From NCBI GenBank assembly GCA_965198905.1, contig OZ240678.1:434001-498000 (forward strand): a stretch of DNA of 64,000 nt, written 5' to 3'. Position 1 is the first letter of the stretch. Every line of letters begins with the position of its first letter. Positions 61,604 to 64,000 of this stretch are shown in pieces. Made by a program: the position numbers and the translations under genes. The notes below the pieces were generated by a model, which worked only from the letters and a program-made list of their open reading frames with translations, did not search any database and had not been told where the DNA came from. This stretch comes from CAHJWH01 sp965198905 (lineage in GTDB: Bacteria; Pseudomonadota; Alphaproteobacteria; Caulobacterales; Caulobacteraceae).

Positions 61604-62963
61604 GACCTACGACCTGATCGTGCGCGGCGGCGAGGTGGTGAACCACGCGGGGCGGGCGATCGCCGACATCGGCGTGCGAGACGGACGCATCGCGCGCCTG
61701 GGAGACCTCGGCCAGGCGTCCGCCGCCGAGACGCTCGACGCACGGGGCCTCACGATCCTGCCCGGGGTGATCGACACGCAGGTGCACTTCCGCGAACCCG
61801 GGCTGGAATGGAAGGAAGACCTGGAGACCGGGTCGCGGGCGGCGGTCCTCGGCGGCGTCGTGGCCACCTTCGAGATGCCAAACACTCAGCCGAATACGAC
61901 GGACGCCGCGTCGATGGCCGACAAGCTCGCCCGGGCCAAGGGGCGCATGCATTGCGACCACGCCTTCTATGTCGGCGGCACGCACGAGAACTCGGCGGAC
62001 CTCGGCGAGCTGGAGCGGCTGCCGGGCTGCTGCGGGGTCAAGGTGTTCATGGGAGCCTCCACCGGCACGCTGCTGGTCGCCGACGATGCGGGCGTGGCCG
62101 AGGTGCTGCGCCACGTCACCCGGCGCGCCACCTTCCATTCCGAAGACGAATATCGCCTTGTGGAACGCCGCTCCCTGGCTCGGGAAGGCGATTGGACGAG
62201 CCATCCGGAGGTGCGCGACGCGGAGTCTGCGATCCGCTCCACCCGCAGGCTGTGCCGGCTGGCCCGGGAGCTCGGCAAGCGCATCCACGTGCTGCACGTC
62301 TCCACCGCCGAAGAGATCGAGTTCCTCGCCAGCCAGAAGGATGTGGCGAGCGTCGAAGTCACGCCCCAGCACCTGACCCTGGAGGGGCCACAAGCCTACG
62401 AAAGGCTGAAGGGTCTGGCTCAGATGAACCCCCCGATCCGCGACGCCCGCCATGTGGCCGGACTGTGGAACGGGATCGCCCAGGGCGTCGTGGACGTGCT
62501 CGGCTCCGACCACGCGCCCCACACCCTGGAGGAGAAGGATCGGCCCTACCCCGCCTCCCCCTCCGGGATGCCGGGCGTGCAGACGATGCTGCCGGTCATG
62601 CTGACCCACGTGGCCGCAGGGCGGCTCAGCCTGGAGCGGCTCGTGGACCTGACCAGTGCGGGCGCGCAGAGGCTGTTCGGGATCGCCGGCAAGGGGCGGC
62701 TGGCGGTCGGCTATGACGCCGACCTGACTGTGGTGGACCTGCGCGCCCGCCGCACCCTCCGCCACGCCGACATGGCCAGCCGCTGCGGCTGGACGCCCTT
62801 CGACGGCATGGAGGTGACCGGCTGGCCGGTCGCCACGATCGTGCGCGGTCATATCGTGATGCGTGAGGACGAGGTGGTCGCCCCGGCCCTAGGCGAACCG
62901 GTGAGGTTCCAGGAGACGCTCGCCGCGGTGACCAATCAAAGCGGTCAGGTGGAGATGGCCTGA
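61596..62963 (+). CDS. pyrC: Dihydroorotase (amidohydrolase superfamily)
   Basis: 455 residues. Metal-binding motif DTQVHFREPGLEWKED (H-x-H type variant reading VHFR), carbamylated-lysine region VKVFMGAST, second-site histidines HVLHVST, and the aspartate DVLGSDHAPHT. The motifs fit type I dihydroorotase, which closes carbamoyl-aspartate in pyrimidine synthesis; allantoinase-like relatives share this layout, so pyrC is likely but not proven. Starts at ATG 61596 overlapping the GT9 stop. Convergent with the EAL gene after about 20 bases. Confidence 0.88.
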   Translation: MTETYDLIVRGGEVVNHAGRAIADIGVRDGRIARLGDLGQASAAETLDARGLTILPGVIDTQVHFREPGLEWKEDLETGSRAAVLGGVVATFEMPNTQPNTTDAASMADKLARAKGRMHCDHAFYVGGTHENSADLGELERLPGCCGVKVFMGASTGTLLVADDAGVAEVLRHVTRRATFHSEDEYRLVERRSLAREGDWTSHPEVRDAESAIRSTRRLCRLARELGKRIHVLHVSTAEEIEFLASQKDVASVEVTPQHLTLEGPQAYERLKGLAQMNPPIRDARHVAGLWNGIAQGVVDVLGSDHAPHTLEEKDRPYPASPSGMPGVQTMLPVMLTHVAAGRLSLERLVDLTSAGAQRLFGIAGKGRLAVGYDADLTVVDLRARRTLRHADMASRCGWTPFDGMEVTGWPVATIVRGHIVMREDEVVAPALGEPVRFQETLAAVTNQSGQVEMA

Positions 62964-62983
62964 GCGCTCAGTGCGGTGAAAGC

Positions 62984-63757
62984 TCAGGCTGCGGCCGCCA
63001 CCCGCTCCGCGTCGGGCCAGACGACGTCGGGCAGGGCTTCGAAGCCCGGTCTCGCCAGAAGGAAGCCCTGTTGCAGCCAGACGCCGAGGTCCAGCAGCGC
63101 CTGATGCTCACCGAGGGTCTCGATGCCTTCGGCCACGACCTCCACCCCGATCTCGCGGCAGACGTTCACCATCCCGCCGACCAGCAGACGCTTCACCCGG
63201 TCGGTGTCGATGTCGCGGATCAGCTCCATGTCCAGCTTGACGATGTCGGGCTGGAACTTGGCCAGCAGAGTCAGGCCGGAATAGCCCGCGCCAAAGTCGT
63301 CGATGGCGGTGCGAAAACCCAAGGCCTTGTAGGCGGCGATGATGCGGCCGAGATGCTCGTGCTCCACGCGCTCGCTCTCGGTGAACTCGAACAGCAACCG
63401 GTCGAGGGGAAATCCCGTCCGGCGCGCCGTCGCCAAGGTCAGCCGTATGCAGGCCGCGGGATCGTAGACCGCGTTGGGCAGGAAGTTGATGGACAGCAGG
63501 CCACCACGCGCCGGAAGTCCCAGCCCCGAGGCCAATTCGATCGCCTTGACCCGGCAGCCCTGGTCAAAGGCGTAGCGGTTGGTCGTGTTCACGGTCTCTA
63601 GGACGCTGAGCGCGCCCTCGCCGCCCACGCCGCGCACCAGCGCCTCATAGCCGAACACCTCGTGGTTGCGCACGTCCACGATCGGCTGGAACGCCATGGT
63701 GAAGGGGCGTTCGAAACCGTCTCCCCCCCGGCAGCCCGCACATCCCTCAGCGCTCAT
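62984..63757 (-). CDS. EAL-domain protein (predicted cyclic di-GMP phosphodiesterase)
   Basis: 257 residues, one EAL domain with no other sensor. Motifs: MAFQPIVDV, YEALVRG (EAL), LSINFLPNAV, LLFEFTESER, AIDDFGAGYSGLTLLAKF, DIVKLDMELIR and VVAEGIET. The metal and substrate residues (E in EAL, N in NFLP, the FTE glutamate, DDFG aspartates, KLD lysine, EGIE glutamate) are present, so activity is plausible. A CAGC pair of cysteines lies at about residues 6-9. The 243 bases from here to the window end contain a hairpin at 63863-63884 and, at the edge, AAGGAGT that could be the ribosome-binding site of a gene beyond the window. Confidence 0.9.
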   Translation of the reverse strand: MSAEGCAGCRGGDGFERPFTMAFQPIVDVRNHEVFGYEALVRGVGGEGALSVLETVNTTNRYAFDQGCRVKAIELASGLGLPARGGLLSINFLPNAVYDPAACIRLTLATARRTGFPLDRLLFEFTESERVEHEHLGRIIAAYKALGFRTAIDDFGAGYSGLTLLAKFQPDIVKLDMELIRDIDTDRVKRLLVGGMVNVCREIGVEVVAEGIETLGEHQALLDLGVWLQQGFLLARPGFEALPDVVWPDAERVAAAA

Positions 63758-63862
63758 GCGACCACGATCCCGATCAGACAGCTTCGATCTGTAGCGGAGA
63801 AGGCGCTAACGAAGCGCTGACGTTACACCGATCGCTGCGACGCTGCGCCTGGGGAGGGACTT

Positions 63863-63884
63863 TTCCCGGCGGGTGAGCCGGGAA
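63863..63884. other. Hairpin upstream of the EAL gene
   Basis: TTCCCGGC-GGGTGA-GCCGGGAA forms a perfect eight-base stem with a six-base loop in the otherwise gene-free last 243 bases. No T-tract follows; its role is not known. Nothing else in 63758-64000 is recognisable. Confidence 0.45.
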
Positions 63885-64000
63885 CTGGCGAAAGGCGCTC
63901 CGGGCGACACGCCTGCAACGACAGCTGTACGGAATTTAAGGGCGCAAACAACTCGCAGACATCGCCTTGGTCTACCCACCTTGTGAGACGCCCAAGGAGT

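Overview
The window is high-GC DNA from an alphaproteobacterium, most probably of the order Caulobacterales (Caulobacter/Phenylobacterium-like). This is inferred from a flaF-flbT pair, a MucR-type regulator, an attenuator-controlled ilvBN(C) operon, a nadQ-nadABC cluster, an rpmH-rnpA-yidC-engB-argB order and DUF3309/Flp small genes. No genome-scale comparison was possible, so the genus is not claimed.

Layout. 1-5 kb: a minus-strand housekeeping string transcribed rpmH > rnpA > yidC > engB > argB > a HAD-type nucleotidase cut by the window edge. 4.6-8.7 kb: a lipoprotein, an orphan sensor histidine kinase, and a DUF2844/DUF3443 secreted pair. 8.8-16.8 kb: tamA-tamB outer-membrane assembly genes, a HIT protein, an RsuA-type pseudouridine synthase, and a VanZ-like protein. 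16.9-19.3 kb: an S9 peptidase and tRNA-Thr(TGU). 19.3-24.7 kb: an accessory island beside the tRNA, with a copper module (csoR-copA-copB and a broken copC) and a mosaic of dead genes (IS3-, IS701- and IS5-type transposase scraps, a DUF4396 gene, a permease 5' end and a TraA relaxase piece). 24.7-27.8 kb: dinB, mucR, a small unknown and a TrmH methyltransferase. 27.9-34.4 kb: branched-chain amino acid biosynthesis (ilvD; ilvB-ilvN-ilvC behind a leader peptide and attenuator). 34.4-37.7 kb: a lone Flp pilin, corA, a trans-sulfuration enzyme and queF. 37.7-43.1 kb: the NAD regulator nadQ and nadA-nadB-nadC, with two operator-like palindromes before nadA. 43.2-51.6 kb: gltD-gltB, then fdhD-mobA and a DUF3309 micro-protein. 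51.7-55.4 kb: E1-alpha, E1-beta and E2 of a branched-chain 2-oxoacid dehydrogenase. 55.5-58.2 kb: flaF-flbT and a divergent TPR-glycosyltransferase gene. 58.2-64 kb: a five-repeat cysteine-rich secreted protein, ygfZ, a GT9 glycosyltransferase, a dihydroorotase and an EAL protein.

Two families of dispersed palindromic repeats run through the window. Family 1 (core around TCATCCTGAGCTTGTCGAAGG) occurs as inverted pairs in four intergenic gaps. Family 2 (core CTCCCCC...GGGGGAGG with flanking GCCGAAGCCG-type arms) occurs in the rnpA-rpmH gap, the gltD-gltB gap, and in frame inside the E2 gene, where it encodes part of the interdomain linker. The least explained items are the DUF2844/DUF3443 pair with pepsin-like DTG/DSG motifs, the five-repeat cysteine protein, and the expressed repeat in E2. 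No CRISPR array, prophage or intact IS was seen.
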